Source: Pseudomonas putida S13.1.2
Lineage (GTDB): Bacteria > Pseudomonadota > Gammaproteobacteria > Pseudomonadales > Pseudomonadaceae
Direction of reading: 5' to 3'
Assembly (NCBI RefSeq): GCF_000498395.2
Contig: NZ_CP010979.1
Span: 3,038,001 to 3,102,000 of the forward strand
DNA length: 64,000 bases
The notes beneath the pieces are model-generated. The model saw only the letters and a program-made list of their open reading frames with translations, was not told the origin of the DNA and ran no database searches. Numbering within the stretch: the stretch's first letter is position 1; each line of letters begins with the position of its first letter. Made by a program: the position numbers and the translations under genes. Below, one piece after another: positions 17,175 to 24,124 of the stretch.

Positions 17175-19610
17175 TTAGTAAGCCATGCTCCAGGTCAGGG
17201 TGTAGGTACGCCCGCGCCCCTGGTAGTCATACAGGTACGCCGGGCCGTAAGTCGGCGAATAGAACAGCGTCGCGCGTTGGCCCCAGACCGTGCTGTACTG
17301 CTTGTCCAGCAGGTTCTGGATGCCGGCGCTGAAGGTGCCGAAGCCGGTGTCCTGGCTGCCCAGCAGGTCGAAGGTGGTGTAACCGTCGATCTCGTGGTCG
17401 GCATCGTCTTTCAGGCTGAACGCATGGTTGGCCTGCAGCCGCGCACTGCGGCCATCGCCCTTCCAGCCAACGAATGCAGTGGCTTTGGACAAGGATGCAT
17501 AGCGGGCATCACGCTTGTTCCAGCCGCCGTCGGCAGCCTCTTCCTCGGAGCGGGTCAGGTGCAGGGTACCGCCCGCCTCCCAGCCCGTCTGGAAGTGCCG
17601 GGTCAGCGCACCTTCAAAGCCGAAGTCGCGGCTCTTCTGCTCTTGCACGTTGATCGTCAGCGTTTGCGAATCGACGTTGATGATCTTGTCCGACCAGATG
17701 TAGTACAGCGCCGCCTGGGCATCCCAGTCCAGGTCGGCATAGCGCCAGCCCAGTTCCACCTGGCGGCTCTTGATGCCAGCCAGCGGGTTGTCGGCCACGC
17801 TCAGGCCCGGCTTGCCGTAGTACTTGGCAGGGTCTGGCAGGTCGAATCCTTCGCCATAGTTGCTCCATACCTGGTGGCCGTTCTTGAAGTCGTAGATGGC
17901 GCCTACGTTGAACAGGTTGACCTGGTAATCGTTGCTGCCGCCCGGTACGCCCTTGAAGTCGCTGACGTCGACGTCCATCTGCTGGTGACGGGCACCGCCG
18001 GAGAACGTCAGGTTGTCGGTGGCATGCCAATCCAGCTGGGCGTACACCGACACACCATCGACCCGGTAGCTGGGGTAGCGCGCCGCCTTGCTGTCCTTTT
18101 CCAACTCAAGGCCGCCCGACTCGGACGAGGTCAAGGCGTTGAACGTGGTCTGCTCGGCGTTGAAGCGCTCGCGGTCAAGGTCAACGCCATAGGTCAGCTT
18201 CAACGTGTCCCACTGTTTGGCGAACAGGCCCTTGAGGCTGGTGACCTCGAAGTTTTGCTGCGAGGCAGCAAAATACACCCCGCGCGAGCCGGTGGGCGTG
18301 GCGCGGTTGTAGTACGGGAACGGGTAGAAGTTGTCGTCTTCCTTGCGGTACGAGGCCTGCAGGTAGAAGTCCTGGCCCAGCACGTCGCTGTGGTGGTAAT
18401 TGGCGTTCAGCAACAAGCGCCGGGTACGCGGCTCCAGGTCCGACGAATAACCGCTGCGCAGCTCGGCGTCTTCCAGGTCGGATGGCGCGTTGTAGTTGAG
18501 GTTGGGGAAGTAGATGCCCGTACTGCCGTGGTTGCCCGAATCGTAGTACTGGGCCAGCAGGTCGAGGCTCTGCTGGTCGTTCAACTGCAAGCCCAGGGTG
18601 CCGAACACGTCGATTGTGCGGTTGTATTGCAGGTCGGTCTGGGTGTTGTCGATGAAGATCTGGTCGCCGGCACCGTCGTAGAAGGCTTCGTTCTGCTCGC
18701 CGGAAATACCCAGGCGGGCATTGACCCGCTCGTTGCCGCCACTGATCGACTGGGCAAAGCGGGTGGCCAAATCATCGCTGTTGTTGAACCCGCTGCTGGC
18801 ACCGAGCTGGGTCTCGAAACGCGCCGGGCCGGGTTCGCCCTTTTTGGTCACGATGTTGATGATGCCGCCAGTGGCACCACCGCCGTAGATGGCGCTGGCG
18901 CCGGACAGCACTTCGACACGCTCGACGTTGAACGGCGAAATGCTGTCGAACTGGCGCGACAGGCCGCGCGAGCTGTTCTGGCTGACCCCGTCGATCATCA
19001 CCAGCACGCTGCGCCCGCGCATGTTCTGGCCATAGTTGGTGCGCCCTTCTGGCGCCAGGTCCAGGCCAGGTACCAGCTTGCCGATGGCTTCCTTCAGGCT
19101 GACGCCGCTGTCGATCTGCTCACGCAGCTGCTGCTGGTCGACCACCCAGACAGTGCCAGGGATTTCACTGATTGCGGTGCTGGTGCGCGAGGCCACACTG
19201 ACTTCGATCGGCTTCAGGTTAACCGCCTGCGGCGCTGCCTGGGCCTTGCGCAGGGTTACGGTGCGCGCGTCGCTGAAGTGCCAGCTCATGCCGCTGCCGG
19301 CCAGCAACTGCTGCAGCGCCTGCTCGACGCTGTAGCTGCCGTGCAACGCCGGGCTGGCAATACCTGCGACGTCACCTGTGGTGTACAGCAAGTGCAGGCC
19401 GGCCTGGTCGGCAAAGGTGGTCAGGGCCTGGTCCAGCGGCTGCGCTGGCAGGTCGAGCTGGACCTGGCGAGCCTGCATCTGGGTTTGTTCGGCCGTGGTT
19501 GCGGCCGACGCATGCAGCGGGCCGACCAGGATGGCCAGGGCGCTGCAGGACATCAGGGCATGGTGAAGAGCACCGCGACTGCGGTGCAATGGCTTGAGCA
19601 TCAGAGGCAC
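17175..19610 (-). CDS. iutA: TonB-dependent ferric-siderophore receptor with signalling domain, aerobactin type
   Basis: About 811 residues. After the signal peptide, residues about 50-115 form the STN signalling domain (VQLDLPAQPLDQALTTFADQ, GSYSVEQALQQLLAGSGM) found in receptors that talk to an anti-sigma factor. The plug domain follows (TNYGQNMRGRSVLVMIDGVS, VEVLSGASAIYGGGATGGII); its wording is close to the aerobactin receptor IutA. The rest is the 22-strand barrel, ending in aromatic YTLTWSMAY. The GTG at 19610 was chosen because AGGAAG precedes it; a TTG six codons upstream is also possible. The sigma/anti-sigma gene lies 121 bases upstream on the same strand. The producer genes for aerobactin are absent, so this is probably uptake of a siderophore made by other bacteria. 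Confidence 0.88.
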   Translation of the reverse strand: MPLMLKPLHRSRGALHHALMSCSALAILVGPLHASAATTAEQTQMQARQVQLDLPAQPLDQALTTFADQAGLHLLYTTGDVAGIASPALHGSYSVEQALQQLLAGSGMSWHFSDARTVTLRKAQAAPQAVNLKPIEVSVASRTSTAISEIPGTVWVVDQQQLREQIDSGVSLKEAIGKLVPGLDLAPEGRTNYGQNMRGRSVLVMIDGVSQNSSRGLSRQFDSISPFNVERVEVLSGASAIYGGGATGGIINIVTKKGEPGPARFETQLGASSGFNNSDDLATRFAQSISGGNERVNARLGISGEQNEAFYDGAGDQIFIDNTQTDLQYNRTIDVFGTLGLQLNDQQSLDLLAQYYDSGNHGSTGIYFPNLNYNAPSDLEDAELRSGYSSDLEPRTRRLLLNANYHHSDVLGQDFYLQASYRKEDDNFYPFPYYNRATPTGSRGVYFAASQQNFEVTSLKGLFAKQWDTLKLTYGVDLDRERFNAEQTTFNALTSSESGGLELEKDSKAARYPSYRVDGVSVYAQLDWHATDNLTFSGGARHQQMDVDVSDFKGVPGGSNDYQVNLFNVGAIYDFKNGHQVWSNYGEGFDLPDPAKYYGKPGLSVADNPLAGIKSRQVELGWRYADLDWDAQAALYYIWSDKIINVDSQTLTINVQEQKSRDFGFEGALTRHFQTGWEAGGTLHLTRSEEEAADGGWNKRDARYASLSKATAFVGWKGDGRSARLQANHAFSLKDDADHEIDGYTTFDLLGSQDTGFGTFSAGIQNLLDKQYSTVWGQRATLFYSPTYGPAYLYDYQGRGRTYTLTWSMAY

Positions 19611-19731
19611 GAATGAGCTTCCTGACAAGTCGTAAATGAGAATGGGTTGCTGATCAGTCCCACTACGACGATCTGGCTTGCAGGAACTTGCAGTGCCAAA
19701 TGGAAAATATTTTTATTTCTGTGCCGGCCAG

Positions 19732-20856
19732 TCAATGAACCACAGCCAACCACGGCAGATAGGTAACCTTCAGCCCATACCGCTGCTCAAGCGTGCGCAG
19801 GAGTGCCTCCGGCTCGTCCAGGTCAAACACCCCGCTCACCTCCATCGCCGCCAGCTTGCTGTCGGACAGCACGATGCGCCCATGCCGGTAACGCTCAAGC
19901 TCCGTCAGCACCTGCCCCAGCGGTTTGCCGTTGAAGATCAGCTTGCCGCGCTGCCAGGCCATCTGCGCACCGGCATCGGCCGCCACCGCCAGTTCATGTT
20001 CGCCGACCTTGGCTTCACCGCGTGCCAACACCACGCGGCCATCGCGACGCACGCTGAAGGTGGCGGCACCACCCTGCACCCGCTCGCCTGCCGTCTCGAC
20101 CACAAACGGCCGCGGATCATCCGTGGTCTCGAACAGGGCCTCACCGGCATCCAGCACCACCCGGCGTTCGTGCTCACTGAACACCACACTCAACGCACTG
20201 GCGCTGTTCAGTGTCACCCGCGTGCCGTCCGCCAAGGTAACCACCTGCCGTTCACCCACCGCGGTGTGGTAGTCGGCCAGCAACATCGGCGCTTGCTGCC
20301 AACCCGCCACAGCGGCAACCAGCAACACCACAGAGGCAGCCACACCCGCCTGCTTGAGCCAGTCGCGGCAATGGCGCAGGGCCTGGCCGATATACTTGGC
20401 CACCATGCTCTCGGAAACCCCCAGCCGCTGTGCAATCTGCGCCTGGGTCAGGCCTTCGACGCGGTTCAGCAACAACGCCTGGCGGGCATTGTCGGGCAGT
20501 TTCAGTAGCGCATCGTCAAGGATCTGCAGGCGCTCCCGGGCCAGCAACATCGCCTCGGGCGCTGGCGCCGGGCAGGCCAGCTCACCCGCTGCGTCACAGT
20601 CGTCATGGCTGGCAGCCAGGCGCTGCTCACGGCGCAAGGCATCGATTGCCAGGTTACCGGCCACGCGGAAGATGAAGCTGCGGGCGTGCAGCACCGGCAC
20701 CGCCTGGGCATCGATTTTCACCAGCTTCAGGTAGGTTTCCTGCGCCACGTCGGCGGCGCGCTGGCGGTCGCTCATGCGCCGGGTCAGAAACTGCAACAGG
20801 TCGTCGTAGTGCTCCTGGAAAGTCGCCAGCAGGCCCGACACGGGTGACGTCAGCAT
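19732..20856 (-). CDS. iutY: fused FecI-like ECF sigma / FecR-like anti-sigma protein
   Basis: 374 residues from the ATG at 20856. Residues about 8-85 are sigma region 2 (FQEHYDDLLQFLTRRMSDRQ, DVAQETYLKLVK), about 110-165 region 4 (LDDALLKLPDNARQALLLNR, LTQAQIAQRLGVSESMV). A single membrane helix follows (AGVAASVVLLVAAVAGW), then a periplasmic FecR domain (GERQVVTLADGTRVTLNSAS, GEALFETTDDPRPFVVETA) and a FecR C-terminal segment. The two functions are normally separate proteins. This matches the hybrid IutY I recall from P. putida, which controls an aerobactin receptor. Where stand-alone FecR proteins have a self-cleavage Gly-Thr, this protein reads GGAATFSV. A TTG six codons upstream is an alternative start. 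A Fur-like box lies upstream. Confidence 0.92.
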   Translation of the reverse strand: MLTSPVSGLLATFQEHYDDLLQFLTRRMSDRQRAADVAQETYLKLVKIDAQAVPVLHARSFIFRVAGNLAIDALRREQRLAASHDDCDAAGELACPAPAPEAMLLARERLQILDDALLKLPDNARQALLLNRVEGLTQAQIAQRLGVSESMVAKYIGQALRHCRDWLKQAGVAASVVLLVAAVAGWQQAPMLLADYHTAVGERQVVTLADGTRVTLNSASALSVVFSEHERRVVLDAGEALFETTDDPRPFVVETAGERVQGGAATFSVRRDGRVVLARGEAKVGEHELAVAADAGAQMAWQRGKLIFNGKPLGQVLTELERYRHGRIVLSDSKLAAMEVSGVFDLDEPEALLRTLEQRYGLKVTYLPWLAVVH

Positions 20857-20892
20857 GGGTTTGGGAACAGCCAATGGGATGAGTTATCGGGC

Positions 20893-20911
20893 GTTAATGA
20901 GAAATAGTATC
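20893..20911. promoter_or_regulatory. Fur-like box upstream of iutY
   Basis: GTTAATGAGAAATAGTATC matches the 19-base Fur consensus (GATAATGATAATCATTATC) at 14 positions. It ends 37 bases before the iutY ATG, so iron would repress the sigma/anti-sigma gene and through it the receptor. Confidence 0.65.
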
Positions 20912-20991
20912 TTTCATCTGCAAGGAGACTTTCAACGCCGACGCGCATTTGCCACACTGACTACTCGCCCACTCCGGCAAGGTCGCCCTCA

Positions 20992-21474
20992 ATGACTGCC
21001 CGCCTGTACCGCTGTACCCGCCTGTTTCTCGTCCTGCTGATGGCTTATGGCCTGGGCGCTTGCGCACTGTTCCAGCCACGCGACCCCGTCAACATCAGCG
21101 TGATCGGCATCGAACCGCTGCCCGGGCAGGAACTGGAACTGCGCATGGCCGTGAAAATGCGGGTGCAAAACCCCAACGAGTCGCCGATCGACTACAACGG
21201 GATCGCCCTCAACCTGGAGGTGAACGGCCAGCCGCTGGCCGCCGGGGTCAGCGACCAGCAGGGGCATATTGGCCGCTATGACGAAGCGGTGATCGTGGTG
21301 CCGGTGAGCGTCACGGCGTTTTCCTTCCTGCGCCAAGCCTATGGGCTGGGCACGGTGGACTCGCTGAAGGGTTTGCCCTACAAGCTACGCGGTAAACTGG
21401 CAGGCGGGTTGCTGGGGACCGTGCGCTTTACTGACGAGGGCAAGCTGGACCTGCCCAAAGGCGCCTACTGGTAA
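20992..21474 (+). CDS. LEA type 2 family lipoprotein
   Basis: 160 residues. The signal peptide ends in a lipobox (MAYGLGACALF), so the protein is probably lipid-anchored. The remainder has the water-stress (LEA14-like) beta-sandwich pattern, with MAVKMRVQNPNESPIDYNGI and LNLEVNGQPLAAGVSDQQG typical of the family. Function in pseudomonads is not established. It diverges from iutY and is followed by a convergent small gene. Confidence 0.83.
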   Translation: MTARLYRCTRLFLVLLMAYGLGACALFQPRDPVNISVIGIEPLPGQELELRMAVKMRVQNPNESPIDYNGIALNLEVNGQPLAAGVSDQQGHIGRYDEAVIVVPVSVTAFSFLRQAYGLGTVDSLKGLPYKLRGKLAGGLLGTVRFTDEGKLDLPKGAYW

Positions 21475-21491
21475 GCGCCCGTCGGGACTGT

Positions 21492-21755
21492 TCAGCGGCT
21501 GGCGCTGGCGGCGGCCATCAGCTTGTTGACTTCGCTGCGCACCATGCTGGCGTATTCGGGCGGCGACATGGCGTCCAGTTCGGCGCGTACCCACTCGGCC
21601 CATTTACCCTTGCGCCGCGGCTTTTCGGCAATCAGCCGGGCCGCATCGCCCTTGGCCTTGCCCAGGTTGCTTTGCCACATCTCGAACAGCCGCGCCTTCT
21701 CTGCCTCGATCTGCGCCCGTTCCTCGAAGCTCATGTTGGCCAGATTGAAACTCAT
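21492..21755 (-). CDS. small charged cytoplasmic protein, unknown
   Basis: 87 residues from the ATG at 21755 (MSFNLANMSFEERAQIEAEK). It is highly charged and predicted helical, with a basic patch (AEKPRRKGKWAEWVRAELDA). No signal peptide or membrane segment. The longer frame upstream runs into the divergent gene's promoter and is not used. I do not recognise a named family. GC-type codon use and conserved-looking helical periodicity make it a credible gene. Confidence 0.6.
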   Translation of the reverse strand: MSFNLANMSFEERAQIEAEKARLFEMWQSNLGKAKGDAARLIAEKPRRKGKWAEWVRAELDAMSPPEYASMVRSEVNKLMAAASASR

Positions 21756-21883
21756 GAAGGTACCTGCAGGTTTGAAAATGGCCGCTATCTTACACCCAGG
21801 CAACGCAACATCGGAAAGCCACCGCAACTTTCCCGACGCAGCGGCATCCATTGTTCACACTACCCATCAACGAGGACGAGTTC

Positions 21884-22204
21884 ATGGCCCGTAAAAACGC
21901 CACGCTGACCGACAGCGATCAGATCAAGGACCAGGTATTCAGCGAACTGCAATCGCTGATCGAAGAATCGGAAAAACTGCTGAACGACAGTGCCACCCTG
22001 GTGGGCGAAGAAGCAGAAACCCTGCGAGCGCAGGTCAGCCTGAAACTGAAACAGGCGCGCCAGGCCGCTGGCAATGTGCGGGACAAGGCGCAACCGGTGG
22101 TGGACGCCACCCAGGACTATATCGGCGGCCACCCGTGGCAGACCGTAGCCATTTCCGCCGGCCTGGGGCTGGTGGTGGGGCTGCTGCTGGGCCGGCGCAA
22201 CTGA
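21884..22204 (+). CDS. DUF883 family (YqjD/ElaB-like) membrane-anchored protein
   Basis: 106 residues. A long amphipathic helical region with many acidic and basic residues (DQVFSELQSLIEESEKLLND, LKLKQARQAAGNVRDKAQPV) ends in GGHPWQTVAISAGLGLVVGLLLGRRN, a C-terminal membrane anchor closed by arginines. This is the signature of YqjD/ElaB/YgaM, which in E. coli are inner-membrane proteins that bind ribosomes in stationary phase. The ATG at 21884 follows CGAGGACGAG. Confidence 0.86.
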   Translation: MARKNATLTDSDQIKDQVFSELQSLIEESEKLLNDSATLVGEEAETLRAQVSLKLKQARQAAGNVRDKAQPVVDATQDYIGGHPWQTVAISAGLGLVVGLLLGRRN

Positions 22205-22225
22205 AGCCTGGCCGCCTGGTGCAAA

Positions 22226-22843
22226 TCAGGCGGCCAGCACCTGCGGGATACCGCTGTGGAAGCGCAGTTCCTGGTCCGGAGACTGGATCAGCTCCACTTC
22301 TGCAGCGCGCACCAGTTCAACCCGGCGGGCGATGTCTGCCTCATCCCCATAGTTGTGCGCCAGTTTCAGGTAGCCCTGGTAATGGCGCGCTTCGCTCTTC
22401 AGCAGGCCGTGATAGAAGCGGCCCAGCTCTTCGTCCAGGTGCGGCACCAGCGCCGCAAAGCGCTCGCAACTGCGTGCCTCGATGAACGCCCCCACAACCA
22501 GTGTGTCCACCAGTTTGACCGGCTCGTGGGCGCGCACCAGGCGGCGCAGCCCCGAGGCATAGCGCCCCGCCGACACCGGCCGCAGAGGCACGCCACGGCG
22601 CTTCATCAGGCGCAATACCTGTTCGTGGTGCACCAGCTCCTCGCGGGCCAGGCGCGACATCATGTTGATCAGGTCGAGGTGGGTGTTGTACTTGGCCATC
22701 AGGCTCAAGGCCGTGCTCGCGGCTTTGAATTCGCAGTTCTTGTGGTCGATCAGCAGGGTTTCCTGGTCGGCGAGCGCCGCTTCGATCCAGGCGTCTGGCG
22801 TCGGGCAGCCAAGAAAGGCATCGATTTCTGGGATCAGGGACAT
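22226..22843 (-). CDS. miaE: tRNA-(ms2io6A37) hydroxylase MiaE
   Basis: 205 residues, a ferritin-like diiron protein. The iron ligands fit the repeated E...ExxH pattern: NCEFKAASTALSL, REELVHHEQVLRLMKRRGVP, then FIEARSCERFAALVPH and LLKSEARHYQGYLKLA. MiaE hydroxylates the isopentenyl side chain of ms2i6A at tRNA position 37 using molecular oxygen. The start at 22843 gives MSLIPEIDAFLGCPTPDAW. A TATAAT -10 element reads toward it at 22884-22879, and the Anr box of the divergent stress gene lies about 77 bases upstream of its start codon. Confidence 0.93.
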   Translation of the reverse strand: MSLIPEIDAFLGCPTPDAWIEAALADQETLLIDHKNCEFKAASTALSLMAKYNTHLDLINMMSRLAREELVHHEQVLRLMKRRGVPLRPVSAGRYASGLRRLVRAHEPVKLVDTLVVGAFIEARSCERFAALVPHLDEELGRFYHGLLKSEARHYQGYLKLAHNYGDEADIARRVELVRAAEVELIQSPDQELRFHSGIPQVLAA

Positions 22844-22919
22844 AAGCGTGCAACCACACAGAACAGGCAGGGCCGGCGATTATACCGGCGGCGGCGGGCG
22901 GCGCCAGTGACTATGCTTG

Positions 22920-22933
22920 TTGATGTACATCAA
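22920..22933. promoter_or_regulatory. perfect Anr/FNR box between miaE and the universal stress gene
   Basis: TTGATGTACATCAA is a perfect palindrome matching TTGAT-N4-ATCAA. A TATAGT hexamer at 22957-22962 places the expected transcript start near 22969, so the box is centred about 42 bases upstream, as in class II FNR-activated promoters. It reads toward the stress gene at 23001. Confidence 0.8.
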
Positions 22934-23000
22934 GCGCCAGCTAGGCGCGCCCCGTCTATAGTCAGGCATCGGTCGCCACCTTTGAAGGGAGCTCACGCCC

Positions 23001-23864
23001 ATGCAAGCCGTCCGCAGCATCCTTGTCGTCCTCGACCCTGAGCACGCCCACAGCCGGGCGCTGACCCGGGCCAAGCTGATCGCCGGCGTCACTGGCGCAC
23101 GCCTGCACCTGCTGATGTGCGATAAACGGCATGATCACACTGCGCTGCTGAGCCTGCTGAGCAGCCAGCTGCATGATGACGGCTACGACAACATCACCCA
23201 TGAGGCGGCTTGGCGCGACAACCTGCACGACACCATCATCTACGTACAGCAGGCCGAGGGCTGCGATCTGGTGATCAAGGAACACCGCCCGGACAACCCG
23301 CTGAAGAAGGCCCTGCTCACCCCCAGTGACTGGAAGCTGCTGCGTCAATGCCCGTGTGCCGTGCTGATGGTCAAGAGCGAACGGCCGTGGACCGGTGGCA
23401 AGATTCTGGCCGCGGTGGACGTGGGCAACCAGGACGAAGACCATCGCCGCCTGCATGCCAGCATCATCGACCATGGCTTCGAGATTGCCAAACTGGCCAA
23501 GGGCGAACTGCATGTCATCAGCGCCCACCCGTCGCCAATGCTGTCGGCCTCCGACCCGACCTACCAGCTGAGCGAGACCATCGAACAGCGCTACCGCGAA
23601 GCGTGCAAGGCGTTCCAGGCCGAGTACGGCATCAGCGAAGAATGCCTGCATGTGGCCGAAGGGCCGGCGGATGTGCTGATTCCGCATACCGAGAAGAAGC
23701 TCGAGGCGGTGGTGACGGTGATTGGTACGGTGTGCCGCACGGGGATTTCCGGGGCGTTGATTGGCAATACTTCGGAGGTGGTGCTGGATGCCCTTGAGGG
23801 GGATGTGCTGGTGCTCAAGAGTGAGGAAGCCATCGCCCACCAGGCCGAATTAGCCCGCGGCTGA
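23001..23864 (+). CDS. universal stress protein, tandem UspA domains
   Basis: 287 residues forming two Usp units. The first (SILVVLDPEHAHSRALTRAK) ends around CPCAVLMVKSERP, the second starts at KILAAVDVGNQDEDHRRLHA and ends with TVCRTGISGALIGNTSEVVL and DVLVLKSEE. The second carries a G-x2-G-x9-G(S/T)-like nucleotide-binding loop, (GTVCRTGISGALIGNTS). In P. aeruginosa such tandem Usp proteins are induced by Anr and help survival without oxygen; the perfect Anr box upstream supports the same role. Confidence 0.9.
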   Translation: MQAVRSILVVLDPEHAHSRALTRAKLIAGVTGARLHLLMCDKRHDHTALLSLLSSQLHDDGYDNITHEAAWRDNLHDTIIYVQQAEGCDLVIKEHRPDNPLKKALLTPSDWKLLRQCPCAVLMVKSERPWTGGKILAAVDVGNQDEDHRRLHASIIDHGFEIAKLAKGELHVISAHPSPMLSASDPTYQLSETIEQRYREACKAFQAEYGISEECLHVAEGPADVLIPHTEKKLEAVVTVIGTVCRTGISGALIGNTSEVVLDALEGDVLVLKSEEAIAHQAELARG

Positions 23865-23890
23865 TGCAATCGACACGATTGGCGCAATTG

Positions 23891-23913
23891 GCGCGGTCCC
23901 CGTAGGACCGCGC
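23891..23913. terminator. hairpin between convergent usp and fdsD
   Basis: GCGCGGTCC and GGACCGCGC form a perfect 9-base stem with a five-base loop between the two convergent genes. There is no clear T-tract on either side, so it is a hairpin that may help end transcription rather than a textbook terminator. Confidence 0.45.
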
Positions 23914-23920
23914 AAATCCG

Positions 23921-24124
23921 CTACGGCATCGCCTCCAGCACCTTCGGGTCCAGCCCCTCACCTGCATTGGCCTCGATCCATTCTGCCAGTTGCCGGCGCA
24001 TGGCTGGCGTCCAGAAGCTTTGCAGATGCTGGCGCACCCCCTGCACCGCCAGCGCCCGGTCTGGTTCGCTGTCGAAGTAATGGGCAATCTGGTTGGCCAT
24101 CTTGACCAGGTTGTCGCTGCTCAT
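23921..24124 (-). CDS. fdsD: formate dehydrogenase delta subunit
   Basis: 67 residues (MSSDNLVKMANQIAHYFDSE, then FWTPAMRRQLAEWI), matching the small delta protein of soluble NAD-dependent formate dehydrogenases. Its ATG overlaps the fdsA stop by four bases, so the two are translationally coupled. FdsD is thought to be needed for assembly of the active complex. Confidence 0.92.
   Translation of the reverse strand: MSSDNLVKMANQIAHYFDSEPDRALAVQGVRQHLQSFWTPAMRRQLAEWIEANAGEGLDPKVLEAMP

Noticed and set aside
17055..19616. An 853-codon plus-strand frame opposite iutA
   Set aside because: It is a shadow of the receptor gene and begins inside a REP element.
19620..19660. AATGAGAATGG before iutA as a Fur box
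   Set aside because: Only about 10 of 19 positions fit, a half site at best. Control through iutY is the better supported route.
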